A DNA stretch of 64,000 nucleotides from Pelomonas parva (GCF_043555835.1 NZ_JBIGHV010000004.1:558001-622000), one strand, 5' to 3'. Shown: positions 16,791 through 25,430, counted from the first letter of the stretch. Translations and numbers: made by a program. Notes: a model not told the origin generated them from the letters alone.

Positions 16791-18173
16791 TCAGCCCGCC
16801 GCTCGCCCACCCAACGCCGCCACCACCGCCTGCAGCGCCCGCCCGCAGTCATCCCGGTTGAGCCCGCCGCCCAGGCACAGGCGCAGGCCTTCGGGCGGCT
16901 GCCGGTCGGTGCAGAAGGCGCTGGCGGCCACGGCGGCAATGCCCAGCTCGCGCAGCGCGTTCGCTATCGCACTGGCCGAGGACTCGGGGCCGGCGGCCTC
17001 GGGCAGCGGCAGCCAGCAGTGAAAGCCGTTGGGCTGCGTGTGCACGCCGAACGCGCCCAGCCGCTCCCGCATCAGCGCGCTGCGCCAGCCGCATTCGGTG
17101 CGCACGGCCGCCAGCACCTGGGCGGCGTGCCCCTGCTCCAGCCAGCGCGAGACGACGGCGTTGATGAAGGGGGACGCCATCACCGTCGTCGCCCGCAGCG
17201 CGCCGGCCAGGCGCTGGTGCGCCGCCACCGTCGGTGACAGCACATAGGCCACGCGCACGCCCGCACCCAGCCACTTGGACAGGCCGCTGACGTAGTAGGT
17301 CACCGCACCCGCAAAGTCGGCCAGCGCGGGCGGCGTGGCGGCGGGGAGCATGCCGTAGGCGTCGTCTTCGATGATGGGCACGCTGTAGCGCAGCGCAATG
17401 TCGGCGATCTGCTCGCGGCGCTGGATGGGCAGCGTGGCGGTGGTGGGGTTATGCAGGTTGGGGCACAGGTAGAGCGCGCCCACCGGCGTGCTCTTGCAAG
17501 CCGCCTCGAACTCCTCGGGGATGAGGCCGCGCTCGTCCATCGCCAACGGCAGCAGTTGCGTGCCCAGCTGCGCCGCAATCGCCTTCATGCCCGGGTAGGC
17601 CAGGCTCTCCACGCACAGGCTCTGCCCGGGCTTGACGAGCAGGGACACGAGCGCGAGCAGCACCGCATGGATGCCGGGCGCGATCAGCACGCGCTCCACC
17701 GCCGCGTCGGGCACCCACTGCGCCAGCCAGTGGGCGGCCAGCGCGCGGTCATGGGCGGTGCCGCCGAAGTCCTGGTAGCGCATCAGGTCGTGCAGCGGCG
17801 TCTGCGCGACGGCCTCAGCGCCGCTTGCCTGCAGCGCCTGCATGGCGGGGTGGTCCTCGATCTCGGGCGGCATGTTCATCGTCATCTCGGCGCCCGTGCC
17901 GGCGCGCAGCGGCAGGCCGATGAAGGAGCCGCGCACATACGAGCCCATGCCGGGGCGCGATGCGATCAGCCCGCGCTCCCGCGCCTGCGCAAAGCCGCGC
18001 ACGACGGTCGTGTAGTTCAGCTGCAGCGTGCTGGCCAGCGCGCGCAGCGGCGGCAGGCGTTCGCGCGGCACCAGCCGTCCCTGCTGCAGATCCTCGGCAA
18101 TCAGCTCGGGAATGAGCTGGTACGCCGGCAGCCCGCTGTTGCGGATGCGGGCGATCCAGTGCGTGAAAGGCAT
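16791..18173 (-). CDS. MocR-type (GntR/aminotransferase) transcriptional regulator
   Basis: A 460-residue protein with an N-terminal GntR winged helix (about 10-80: YQLIPELIAEDLQQGRL, LPPLRALASTLQLNYTTVVRGFAQ) fused to a type-I aminotransferase-like domain. The PLP lysine is expected in YYVSGLSKWLGAGVRVAYVL. MocR proteins use PLP or an amino compound as effector rather than catalysing transamination. ATG 18173 starts directly before the winged helix; the longer open frame upstream is non-coding in character. It diverges from the Nit1-type cluster and is its most likely regulator. Confidence 0.87.
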   Translation of the reverse strand: MPFTHWIARIRNSGLPAYQLIPELIAEDLQQGRLVPRERLPPLRALASTLQLNYTTVVRGFAQARERGLIASRPGMGSYVRGSFIGLPLRAGTGAEMTMNMPPEIEDHPAMQALQASGAEAVAQTPLHDLMRYQDFGGTAHDRALAAHWLAQWVPDAAVERVLIAPGIHAVLLALVSLLVKPGQSLCVESLAYPGMKAIAAQLGTQLLPLAMDERGLIPEEFEAACKSTPVGALYLCPNLHNPTTATLPIQRREQIADIALRYSVPIIEDDAYGMLPAATPPALADFAGAVTYYVSGLSKWLGAGVRVAYVLSPTVAAHQRLAGALRATTVMASPFINAVVSRWLEQGHAAQVLAAVRTECGWRSALMRERLGAFGVHTQPNGFHCWLPLPEAAGPESSASAIANALRELGIAAVAASAFCTDRQPPEGLRLCLGGGLNRDDCGRALQAVVAALGGRAAG

Positions 18174-18474
18174 GGCCCAGTGTGCCTGTCGCACGGGCTG
18201 ATTTGACGGGTTTGCTCCGTCGCAGCGGGGCCCCCGCGTTGCACACCGGCCATTGATCGGGTGCATTGATTGCATGGCCCTGCTGCGTTGCGGTGCGCGC
18301 CGCCGGCCGCCGCGCCTGCACGTCCGCAACCCTCCACCCGGCCGCGACGCCCGTTTGATCGCATGTTGATCGCCCGGCAGCTGCACCCCATGGCATGTGA
18401 TTCGCAATGAAGCGACTGTCCGGCGCGCTTTCACCCCACGGCAGCCGGCTCCACCGCAACCCAAGAGGACTCCC
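18174..18474. promoter_or_regulatory. 301-bp divergent control region of mocR and the nitrilase cluster
   Basis: Two TTGAT-containing elements lie nearer mocR (18253-18260 and 18266-18273). An exact tandem TTGATCGC pair lies nearer the cluster (18355-18362 and 18366-18373, 11-bp period). These are candidate MocR operators, since MocR proteins often bind direct repeats at helical spacing. A sigma-54-like promoter follows at 18391-18406. AAGAGGA at about 18462-18468 is the ribosome-binding site of the first cluster gene. All assignments are by eye. Confidence 0.5.
18391..18406 (+). promoter_or_regulatory. Candidate sigma-54 (-24/-12) promoter of the nitrilase cluster
   Basis: TGGCATGTGATTCGCA matches the RpoN consensus TGGCACG-N4-TTGCA in 10 of its 12 defined positions. 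The GG and GC dinucleotides have the required spacing. It lies 68 bp upstream of the first ATG of a cluster whose homologues are called nitrogen-starvation genes, so control by RpoN and NtrC would make sense. I found no NtrC site with correct spacing, which weakens the claim. Confidence 0.45.
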
Positions 18475-18957
18475 ATGCCCAAGGTCACCCACCCCGCCGC
18501 CCAGAAGGGCGATTTCCTGGTCGACTACGAAGAGAAGGTGTTTGAGGACGTCAAGGCCGAGCCCGGCGAGAAGGCCTTGGTGACTTTCCACACCGTGGCC
18601 TTCGAAGGCTCCATCGGCTTCGTCAACCTGCTGCAGGCGACAAGGCTGCAACGCAAGGGCTACGACACCTCCATCCTGCTCTACGGCCCCGGCGTCACGC
18701 TGGGCGTGAAGCGCGGCTTTCCCAAGCTGGGCGACGCAGCCTTCCCCGGCCACCAGAACTTCAACGAGCAGATCACCAAGTTCATCGCCGAGGGCGGCAA
18801 GGTCTACGCCTGCCGCTTTGCGCTGCAGGCGCTGTACGGCCACGGCGAAGGCGCGCTGATCGAAGGCATCCGGCCGATCAACCCGCTGGACGTGCTGGAC
18901 GTGGTGCTGCTGCACAAGAAGGCCGGCGCGGTCATCATCGACACCTGGACCCTGTGA
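18475..18957 (+). CDS. MSMEG_0572/Sll0783 family nitrogen-starvation response protein
   Basis: A 160-residue soluble protein that begins the eight-gene Nit1-type cluster. Sequence and position match the Sll0783/MSMEG_0572 family, whose members form a DsrE-like fold and are induced by nitrogen starvation in cyanobacteria. No enzymatic activity is established. Visible conserved patches are EGSIGFVNLLQATRLQRKGYDT, a glycine-rich YGPGVTLGV and KVYACRFALQALYGHGEGALI with one cysteine. A good AAGAGGA ribosome site lies 6 bases upstream. Its TGA overlaps the nitrilase ATG. Confidence 0.9.
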   Translation: MPKVTHPAAQKGDFLVDYEEKVFEDVKAEPGEKALVTFHTVAFEGSIGFVNLLQATRLQRKGYDTSILLYGPGVTLGVKRGFPKLGDAAFPGHQNFNEQITKFIAEGGKVYACRFALQALYGHGEGALIEGIRPINPLDVLDVVLLHKKAGAVIIDTWTL

Positions 18958-19946
18958 TGCCGGCGCCGAAGACGGTCCGCGCCGCCGCCGCCCAGATCTC
19001 CCCCGATCTGGACAGCGCCGACGGCACGCTCGCCCGCGTGCTGGAGACCGTGCGCGAGGCTTCGCGCAAGGGCGTGGAGCTGATCGTCTTCCCCGAGACG
19101 CTGCTGCCCTACTACCCTTATTTCTCCTTCGTGCAGCCGCCGGTGCAGCAAGGCCCGGCCCACCTGCTGCTGATGGAGCGCGCACCGACCGTGCCGGGGG
19201 CTATGACCGACGCGGTCTCGGCCGCAGCGCGGGAGGCCGGCATGGTGATCGTGCTGGGCGTCAACGAGCGCGACCACGGCAGCCTTTACAACACGCAGCT
19301 GATCTTCGACGCCGACGGCCGCCTGCTGCTCAAGCGCCGCAAGATCACGCCGACGTATCACGAGCGCATGGTCTGGGGCCAGGGCGATGGCGCGGGCCTG
19401 ACGACCGTGGCCACGCGCGTGGGCCGCGTCGGCGCGCTGGCCTGCTGGGAGCACTACAACCCGCTGGCCCGCTACGCGCTGATGGCGCAGCACGAGGAGA
19501 TCCACTGCGCGCAGTTCCCCGGCTCGCTGGTGGGCCAGATCTTTGCGGACCAGATGGGCGTGACCATCCGCCACCACGCGCTGGAGGCGGGCTGCTTCGT
19601 CGTCAACGCGACGGGCTGGCTGCGCGAGGAGCAAGTGCGCGCCATCACGGCCGACGAGAAGCTGCAGGGGGCGCTGCGCGGGGGCTGCCACACAGCAATC
19701 ATTTCGCCGGAGGGCAAGTACCTCGCGGAGCCGCTGACCGAAGGCGAGGGCCTGGTGATTGCCGACCTCGACATGGCGCTGATCGCCAAGCGCAAGCGAA
19801 TGATGGATTCGGTGGGCCACTACGCGCGGCCCGAGCTGCTGAGCCTGGCGATCCGCCGGGACGCCAACAGCACCACGCTGCCCTGGCCCGGCGCCGCCGC
19901 GCAAGAAGCCACCCTCCCCTTGCCCGAAGGAGCACCCCATGACTGA
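18957..19946 (+). CDS. Nit1-type nitrilase
   Basis: A 329-residue member of the nitrilase superfamily, which hydrolyses nitriles to acid and ammonia. The catalytic set is E47 (VFPETLLPYYPYFSF), K129 (RRKITPTYHE, with the second glutamate E136) and C163 (GALACWEHYNPLARY). It is the nitrilase of the conserved Nit1 cluster, which has been linked to growth of bacteria on cyanide as nitrogen source. I chose ATG 18957 (TGATG overlap); a GTG one codon earlier is possible. It overlaps the radical SAM gene by 8 bases. Confidence 0.92.
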   Translation: MPAPKTVRAAAAQISPDLDSADGTLARVLETVREASRKGVELIVFPETLLPYYPYFSFVQPPVQQGPAHLLLMERAPTVPGAMTDAVSAAAREAGMVIVLGVNERDHGSLYNTQLIFDADGRLLLKRRKITPTYHERMVWGQGDGAGLTTVATRVGRVGALACWEHYNPLARYALMAQHEEIHCAQFPGSLVGQIFADQMGVTIRHHALEAGCFVVNATGWLREEQVRAITADEKLQGALRGGCHTAIISPEGKYLAEPLTEGEGLVIADLDMALIAKRKRMMDSVGHYARPELLSLAIRRDANSTTLPWPGAAAQEATLPLPEGAPHD

Positions 19947-21063
19947 AGCCCTGGCGCTGCCCGCGGCCTCGCGCGCGCTGATGACCGAGCTGCAGTCGCA
20001 AGGCCTGCGGCTGCTCGACCCCGGTGCCGGCGCCGCCAGCCGCCGCGGCGGCGCCGGCCCGTCGGACCACAAGGCCGTGACGGTGGACGGCGTGACGCTG
20101 ATGGTGCCGGTGCACACGCATACCGCCTTCAGCTCGCCCTTTGTCGCCGATGCGCCCGGGCCGGACGGCCGCAGCGTGCTGCGCCGGGGCAGCATCCCGA
20201 TTGCCAGCGTCAGCTTCCCGCGCCAGCCGCGCTTCTATTCGCGCAGCACGGCGGACGGCATCGCCTACTCGCAGATCGCCACGCTACACGGCGCTGACGT
20301 TCTGGCCACCACGGTGCTGCAGACCTGCATCCGCTACGAGAGCCGGCGCAAGGCCTGCAAGTTCTGCGCGATCGGCCAGTCGCTCGCGGCAGGCCGCACG
20401 ATTGCGCACAAGACACCGGCACAGCTGGCCGAGGTGGCCCAGGCCGCCGTCGAGCTGGACGGTGTGAAGCACATGGTGATGACCACCGGCACGCCGCCTA
20501 CGCCGGACCGGGGTGCGAAAGTGCTGTGCGACAGCGCCGAGGCCATCCGCGCAGCGGTGGACCTGCCGCTGCAGGCGCAGTGCGAACCGCCCGACACCGA
20601 TGCATGGTTCCAGCGCATGAAGGACGCGGGTGTCGACACGCTGGGCATGCACCTGGAAGTCATCGGCGACGACCTGCGGCGCCAAATCCTGCCCGGCAAG
20701 GCCGAGGTGCCGATGGCGCGCTATTGGGACGCGTTCGGCGCGGCCGTCGACGTGTTCGGCCGCGGCCAGGTCAGCACCTATCTGCTGGCCGGCCTGGGCG
20801 ACAGCGCCGAGCTGCTGCTGGCCACCAGCGAGCGTCTGCTGGCGCTCGGCGTCTATCCCTTCGTCGTGCCCTTCGTGCCGATCAGCGGCACGCCGCTGGA
20901 AGACCGCCCTGCCCCCGATGCCGAGTTCATGCGCAGCGTGCTGGAGCCGCTGGGCCGGCTGGTGGCCGACGCCGGCCTGCGTGCCGGTGACATCAAGGCG
21001 GGCTGCGGCCGCTGCGCCGCCTGCTCGACGTTGTCGCGCTACGAGACGCCGCTGGCGGCCTGA
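19939..21063 (+). CDS. MSMEG_0568/Sll0785 family radical SAM protein
   Basis: A 374-residue protein, third in the Nit1-type cluster. The cluster-binding cysteines C130, C140 and C143 give CX9CX2C (TCIRYESRRKACKFC), not the usual CX3CX2C. Downstream TTGTPP and LLAGLGD segments fit a biotin-synthase-like SAM barrel. Near the end, C356, C359 and C362 (CGRCAAC) could hold an auxiliary iron-sulphur cluster. The reaction is not known; presence with a nitrilase suggests modification of a small nitrogen compound. Confidence 0.9.
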   Translation: MTEALALPAASRALMTELQSQGLRLLDPGAGAASRRGGAGPSDHKAVTVDGVTLMVPVHTHTAFSSPFVADAPGPDGRSVLRRGSIPIASVSFPRQPRFYSRSTADGIAYSQIATLHGADVLATTVLQTCIRYESRRKACKFCAIGQSLAAGRTIAHKTPAQLAEVAQAAVELDGVKHMVMTTGTPPTPDRGAKVLCDSAEAIRAAVDLPLQAQCEPPDTDAWFQRMKDAGVDTLGMHLEVIGDDLRRQILPGKAEVPMARYWDAFGAAVDVFGRGQVSTYLLAGLGDSAELLLATSERLLALGVYPFVVPFVPISGTPLEDRPAPDAEFMRSVLEPLGRLVADAGLRAGDIKAGCGRCAACSTLSRYETPLAA

Positions 21064-21065
21064 CC

Positions 21066-21632
21066 ATGCAACTCCACACCCTCCACTCTCAGCCCTGGTG
21101 CGAGCTTGATGCGTCGTACACACCGCAGGAGTTCCGCATCCAGTGGGCCAGCGACCCGTGGATGGCGCGCGAGGCGCTGGCGCTGCGCCGGCAGGTGTTC
21201 TGCGAGGAACAGGCGCTGTTCGCGCACGACGACGCGGATGCCATCGACCGCGAGCCCAGCACGCGTTCCCTCGTTGCCGTCACCTGCCTGGCCGGCGAGG
21301 CCGACGAGGTGATCGGCACGGTGCGCATCCACCAGGCCGCGCCCGGCGTGTGGTGGGGCTCGCGCCTGGCCGTGCGGGCCGACTGGCGCACGCACAAGCG
21401 CCTGGGCACCAGCCTGATCCGTCTGGCCGTGACCAGCGCGCACGCTCTCGGCTGCGAAGAATTTCTCGCCCATGTGCAGGGGCAGAACGTGCCGCTGTTC
21501 GAGCGGCTGCACTGGCAGTCGCTGGAACAGCTTGAGCTGCACGGCAAGCCGCACGCGCTGATGCGCGCCTCGCTGGCGCACTACCCGCCGTGCACGACGC
21601 CTTATGCGGGCTTTGTGCTCACTCAGGGTTAG
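21066..21632 (+). CDS. MSMEG_0567/Sll0786 family N-acetyltransferase
   Basis: A 188-residue GNAT-fold protein, fourth in the cluster. It has an autoinducer-synthase-like N-terminal region (ALALRRQVFCEEQALF) and a motif A variant SRLAVRADWRTHKRLGTSLI, in which the acetyl-CoA loop reads R-T-H-K-R-L-G-T. ENVPLFERLHWQS-like residues near 140-150 fit motif B. The substrate is unknown but is presumably the small metabolite handled by the cluster. It starts 2 bases after the radical SAM stop. Confidence 0.88.
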   Translation: MQLHTLHSQPWCELDASYTPQEFRIQWASDPWMAREALALRRQVFCEEQALFAHDDADAIDREPSTRSLVAVTCLAGEADEVIGTVRIHQAAPGVWWGSRLAVRADWRTHKRLGTSLIRLAVTSAHALGCEEFLAHVQGQNVPLFERLHWQSLEQLELHGKPHALMRASLAHYPPCTTPYAGFVLTQG

Positions 21633-21635
21633 GCG

Positions 21636-22655
21636 ATGACGCATCTGGCCCAACTCGCCGACGCACTGCGCAACAGCCGCGGCTTTCGCCACAAGCGCGA
21701 CATCGCGGCGGTACTGCCGCAGCTCAGCGGCATTGCCGGCATCACGACAGTCCCCAACGGCGACGACTGCGCGGTGCTGCCCGACCCCACCGGCGACGGC
21801 CATCTGCTGCTGGCCATCGAGGGGCTGATGCAGGACTTCGTCACCGCGACGCCCTGGTTCGCCGGCTACAGCGGCGTGATGGTCAACCTCAGCGACATCG
21901 CCGCCATGGGCGGCCGGCCGGTGGCCGTGGTGGATGCGCTGTGGGCCGGCGACGCCGACGTGGCGCAGCAGCTGCTGGCCGGCATGCAAAGCGCTTGCGA
22001 GCGCTACGGCGTGCCACTGGTGGGCGGCCACAGCAACCTGCGCGCGGGGGCCGGCCAGCTGGCCGTGGCCGTGCTGGGGCGCGCCCGGCGGCTGATCAGC
22101 AGCTTTAGCGCGCAGCCGGGCGACCGCATCCTGATGGCCATCGACCTGCGCGGGCAGTGGCAGGACGGCCAGCCGTTCTGGAACGCATCGACGGCCGCCC
22201 CGCCCGAGCGCCTGCGCGCCGACCTGGCGCTGCTGCCGCAGATTGCCGAGGCCGGCCTGTGCGACGCCGGCAAGGACATCAGCATGGCCGGCGTGCTGGG
22301 CACGCTGCTGATGCTGCTGGAGTGTTCAGGCGTTGGCGCGCATGTGGACCTGGCGCGGCTGCCGCTGCCGGCCGGCACACCCGGCTGGCACGAGAACGGC
22401 GCGTTCGACGCCCACCTGCGCTGGCTCAGCGCCTTCCCGAGCTACGGCTACCTGCTCAGCGTGCGCGAACCTCAAGCCGCAGCCATACAGCAAGTATTCG
22501 AGTCGAACGGCATTGCCTGCGCCGACATCGGCACCGTGCAACCCGGCAGCCGGCTCACGCTGCAGCTCGGCGAGGCACGAACGACCTTGTGGGATCTGGG
22601 CGCCGAGCCCTTCATCGGCGCGGCGCCCGTCGTCCAGCAAAGGCCCGCCGCATGA
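21636..22655 (+). CDS. Sll0787 family AIR synthase-like protein
   Basis: A 339-residue member of the PurM/ThiL/HypE ATP-binding superfamily. The Asp-rich ATP/Mg motif is NGDDCAVL (about 45-52), followed by VNLSDIAAMGGRPVAVVDALW, the typical second metal-binding strand-helix. PurM-like enzymes activate a carbonyl or carboxyl oxygen with ATP. In this cluster the protein may phosphorylate or cyclise an amide intermediate, which is inference. It begins 3 bases after the acetyltransferase and its stop overlaps the glycosyltransferase ATG. Confidence 0.88.
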   Translation: MTHLAQLADALRNSRGFRHKRDIAAVLPQLSGIAGITTVPNGDDCAVLPDPTGDGHLLLAIEGLMQDFVTATPWFAGYSGVMVNLSDIAAMGGRPVAVVDALWAGDADVAQQLLAGMQSACERYGVPLVGGHSNLRAGAGQLAVAVLGRARRLISSFSAQPGDRILMAIDLRGQWQDGQPFWNASTAAPPERLRADLALLPQIAEAGLCDAGKDISMAGVLGTLLMLLECSGVGAHVDLARLPLPAGTPGWHENGAFDAHLRWLSAFPSYGYLLSVREPQAAAIQQVFESNGIACADIGTVQPGSRLTLQLGEARTTLWDLGAEPFIGAAPVVQQRPAA

Positions 22656-23848
22656 ACATCGCGCTGCTGACCCATTCCGTGCGCCCGCGTGGCGGCGTCA
22701 TCCACACGCTGGAGCTGGCCGGCGCGCTGCAGCGGCGCGGCCACCGCGTGACGGTGATCGCGTCGGCGGAGCGCGGCGAGTCCCTGTTCCGCACGACGGC
22801 GTTTCCGGTCCAGGTCATCCGCCTGCCGGTGCTCGGCGGTGACCTCGTGCAGCAGGTGAGCCAGCGCATCGACGCGCTGGTGCAGGCCTTGCCGGCGCTG
22901 CTGCAGGCCGGCCGCTTCGACCTGCTGCATGCGCAGGACAGCCTGAGCGGCAATGCGCTGGCGCTGCTGCGCGCCCAGGGCCTGCCACTGCCGCGCTGGC
23001 TGCGCACCGTGCATCACCTGGACGTCTTCGCGCAGGACACGCTCAACCGGTGGCAGGAGTTCGCCTGGCGCTCGGCCGACGGCGTGGCCTGCGTCAGCAA
23101 TACCTGGTGCGCGCACTTTCGCGAGCACTTTGGCGTGACGGCGGAGCGCGTGTTCAACGGCGTCGACCTCGGCCGCTATCGCATCGCCGCCGATGCGGGC
23201 GACGCGCAGCGCCTGAGCGAGCTGGGGCTGGATGAAGCCGGCGGTCCGGTCTGCCTGCTGGTGGGCGGCGTGGAGGAGCGCAAGAACACGGTGCGCCTGC
23301 TACACGCCTTCGCCCGGCTGCGCCGCGACGACCCGGCCTGGGCCGACGCGCGCCTCGTCATCGCCGGCGGCGCCAGCATGCTGGACCACATCGCCGCGCG
23401 CATGGCCTGGCAGCAGGCGCTCGCCGAGCTGGGCCTGGCCGAGGGCCCCGGCCAGCCCGTGCTGCGCACCGGCCCGCTGCCCGACGAGGCCTTGCCCGCG
23501 CTGATGCGCCGCGCCGACGTGCTGGCCATGCCCTCGCTGGTCGAAGGTTTCGGCCTCGTCGCGCTGGAAGCGCTGGCCTGCGGCACGCCGGTGCTGGTAT
23601 CCAACCGCCCGCCCTTCACCGAGCATCTGCACGACACGCCGAGCGTCGCCTTGTGCAACCCGGAGGACATCGCCTCCATCGCCGCCGGCCTGCAGACCGC
23701 AGCGCGCATGCCCAGGCTGACGACACCGCCGCCGGTCAGCGTCGCCCACTCGTGGGAGCGCAGCGCCGCCGTGCACGAGGCCTGGTACCGGCGCGCGCTG
23801 AGCACATCACCCGATGTGCAGAACCACACCCTGTCCTTTTGCCTCTGA
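22652..23848 (+). CDS. MSMEG_0565 family GT4 glycosyltransferase
   Basis: A 398-residue GT-B fold glycosyltransferase. The N-terminal MNIALLTHSVRPRGGVIHTLELAGAL is the acceptor-side Rossmann domain. The C-terminal EGFGLVALEALACGTPVL carries the E-x7-E motif of family GT4 that contacts the nucleotide sugar. ATG 22652 overlaps the preceding stop. Its presence implies that the cluster product, or its precursor, is glycosylated. Sugar and acceptor are unknown. Confidence 0.9.
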   Translation: MNIALLTHSVRPRGGVIHTLELAGALQRRGHRVTVIASAERGESLFRTTAFPVQVIRLPVLGGDLVQQVSQRIDALVQALPALLQAGRFDLLHAQDSLSGNALALLRAQGLPLPRWLRTVHHLDVFAQDTLNRWQEFAWRSADGVACVSNTWCAHFREHFGVTAERVFNGVDLGRYRIAADAGDAQRLSELGLDEAGGPVCLLVGGVEERKNTVRLLHAFARLRRDDPAWADARLVIAGGASMLDHIAARMAWQQALAELGLAEGPGQPVLRTGPLPDEALPALMRRADVLAMPSLVEGFGLVALEALACGTPVLVSNRPPFTEHLHDTPSVALCNPEDIASIAAGLQTAARMPRLTTPPPVSVAHSWERSAAVHEAWYRRALSTSPDVQNHTLSFCL

Positions 23849-23855
23849 GCACGCC

Positions 23856-24140
23856 ATGCCCGCCATGCACTACCGCCTCCGCTGGCCCGACGCCAGCGAG
23901 ACCCTCTGCTACTCGCCCTCGCTGATCATCCAGGACTACCTGCGCCCCGGCGACGACTACCCGCTGGCCGAGCTGCTAACCCGCGTGCGCGAGGCCACAC
24001 GCATCGCCAACGAGCGGGTGCAGGCCAAGTTCGGCTTCACCTGCTCGCGCGCCGGCGACCAGCTATTGCAGACCGAGGCGCGCGCCGCCGCCTTTGCAGC
24101 CGATGCCCGCGTGCGCGTGGTGTCGTTCGAGCCGGCCTGA
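23856..24140 (+). CDS. MSMEG_0570 family nitrogen-starvation response protein
   Basis: A 94-residue soluble protein, seventh in the cluster, matching the small MSMEG_0570 family by size, position and the pattern MHYRLRWPDASETLCYSPSLIIQDYL. No catalytic motif is evident; a binding or scaffolding role is possible. I prefer ATG 23856 over the upstream 23814, because the latter would overlap the glycosyltransferase by 35 bases and lacks conserved character. Confidence 0.85.
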   Translation: MPAMHYRLRWPDASETLCYSPSLIIQDYLRPGDDYPLAELLTRVREATRIANERVQAKFGFTCSRAGDQLLQTEARAAAFAADARVRVVSFEPA

Positions 24141-24161
24141 ACTCATCCCAAGGAGACATCG

Positions 24162-25430
24162 ATGAAGCAACCCATTCACCACGAAGTCGTCATCGTCGGC
24201 GGCGGGCAGGCCGGCCTGTCGGTCAGCCACGGCCTAACGGCCCAAGGCGTGCAGCACATCGTGTTCGAGAAGCACCGCGCCATGCACGTGTGGAAGACCC
24301 AGCGCTGGGACAACTTCTGCTTGGTCACACCCAACTGGCAGTGCCAGCTGCCGGGTCACCCCTACGCAGGCCCCGACCCGCACGGCTTCATGAAGAAGGA
24401 CGAGATCCTGCAATACCTCGACGCCTTCCGCGCCCACGTGAACGCGCCGCTGCGCGAAGGCGTGGCGGTGGAGCTGGTGAAGCCGCTGGCCGAAGGCGGT
24501 TTTCTTGTGCGCACGAGCGAAGGCGAATGCACGGCCGGCCAGGTCGTCGTTGCATCCGGCGGCTATCACGAGCCCATCGTGCCGCGCCTGGCCGAGCGGC
24601 TGCCGCCGCAGATCATGCAGGTCCATTCTGCGCAATACCGCAATGCCGCGCAGCTGCCGCCCGGCAAGGTGCTGGTGGTGGGCTCCGGCCAGAGCGGCGC
24701 CCAGATCGCCGAGGACCTGCACCTCGCCGGTCGCGAGGTGGTGCTGGCGGTGGGCGATGCGCCACGCTGCGCCCGCTTCTACCGGGGCCGCGACGTGGTG
24801 GACTGGCTGGCCGACATGGGCTACTACGAGATGCCGGTGGGCCAGCACCCGCTGCGCGAGGGCGTGCGCGACAACACCAACCACTACGTCACCGGCCGCG
24901 ACGGCGGGCGCGACATCGACCTGCGGCGCTTCGCCAGCGAAGGCATGGCGCTCTACGGCGTGCTCACCGGCCTGGATGACGACCGCGACACGCTGCGCTT
25001 CGCGACCGGCCTGCGTGAGTCGCTGGACCGGGCCGACCGCACCTACAACGGCATCAACGCGTCGATTGACCGCTACATCGAGGCCAGCGGCCTGGATGCC
25101 CCGCCGGGCGGCGTCTACGAGCCGGTATGGCAGCCGGCCGAGGAGAGAGAGACCCTATCCCTGCGCGACGCCGGCATCGCCAGCATCGTCTGGTGCATCG
25201 GCTTCACGCCCGACTTCCGCTGGCTGGACGCGCCCGTGTTCAACGGCCGGGGGCACCCGATCCAGCAGCGCGGCGTGACCGCCGTGCCGGGCCTGTACTT
25301 CATCGGCCTGCCGTGGCTGCACACCTGGGGGTCGGGCCGGTTTTCAGGTGTGGCGCGCGACGCCGACCATCTCGTGCGGCAAGCGCTGCTGCACAGGTCA
25401 GCGCAGCCCGCAGAACTTGCCGCCGCCTGA
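24162..25430 (+). CDS. MSMEG_0569 family flavin-dependent oxidoreductase
   Basis: A 422-residue FAD- and NADPH-binding protein of the flavin monooxygenase type. The FAD loop is VVIVGGGQAGLS (9-20) and the second dinucleotide loop is VLVVGSGQSGAQIAEDL (around 170). A conserved WKTQRWDNFCLVTPNWQCQLPG stretch follows the first Rossmann unit. An AAGGAG site lies 6 bases upstream. It is the last gene of the Nit1-type cluster and probably N- or C-hydroxylates or oxidises the intermediate; the exact reaction is unknown. Confidence 0.9.
   Translation: MKQPIHHEVVIVGGGQAGLSVSHGLTAQGVQHIVFEKHRAMHVWKTQRWDNFCLVTPNWQCQLPGHPYAGPDPHGFMKKDEILQYLDAFRAHVNAPLREGVAVELVKPLAEGGFLVRTSEGECTAGQVVVASGGYHEPIVPRLAERLPPQIMQVHSAQYRNAAQLPPGKVLVVGSGQSGAQIAEDLHLAGREVVLAVGDAPRCARFYRGRDVVDWLADMGYYEMPVGQHPLREGVRDNTNHYVTGRDGGRDIDLRRFASEGMALYGVLTGLDDDRDTLRFATGLRESLDRADRTYNGINASIDRYIEASGLDAPPGGVYEPVWQPAEERETLSLRDAGIASIVWCIGFTPDFRWLDAPVFNGRGHPIQQRGVTAVPGLYFIGLPWLHTWGSGRFSGVARDADHLVRQALLHRSAQPAELAAA

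Noticed and set aside
18237..18266. TGCAC...GTGCA inverted repeat as an NtrC site upstream of the nitrilase cluster
   Set aside because: The half-sites are 16 bases apart, whereas NtrC sites have about 7 bases between TGCAC and GTGCA.
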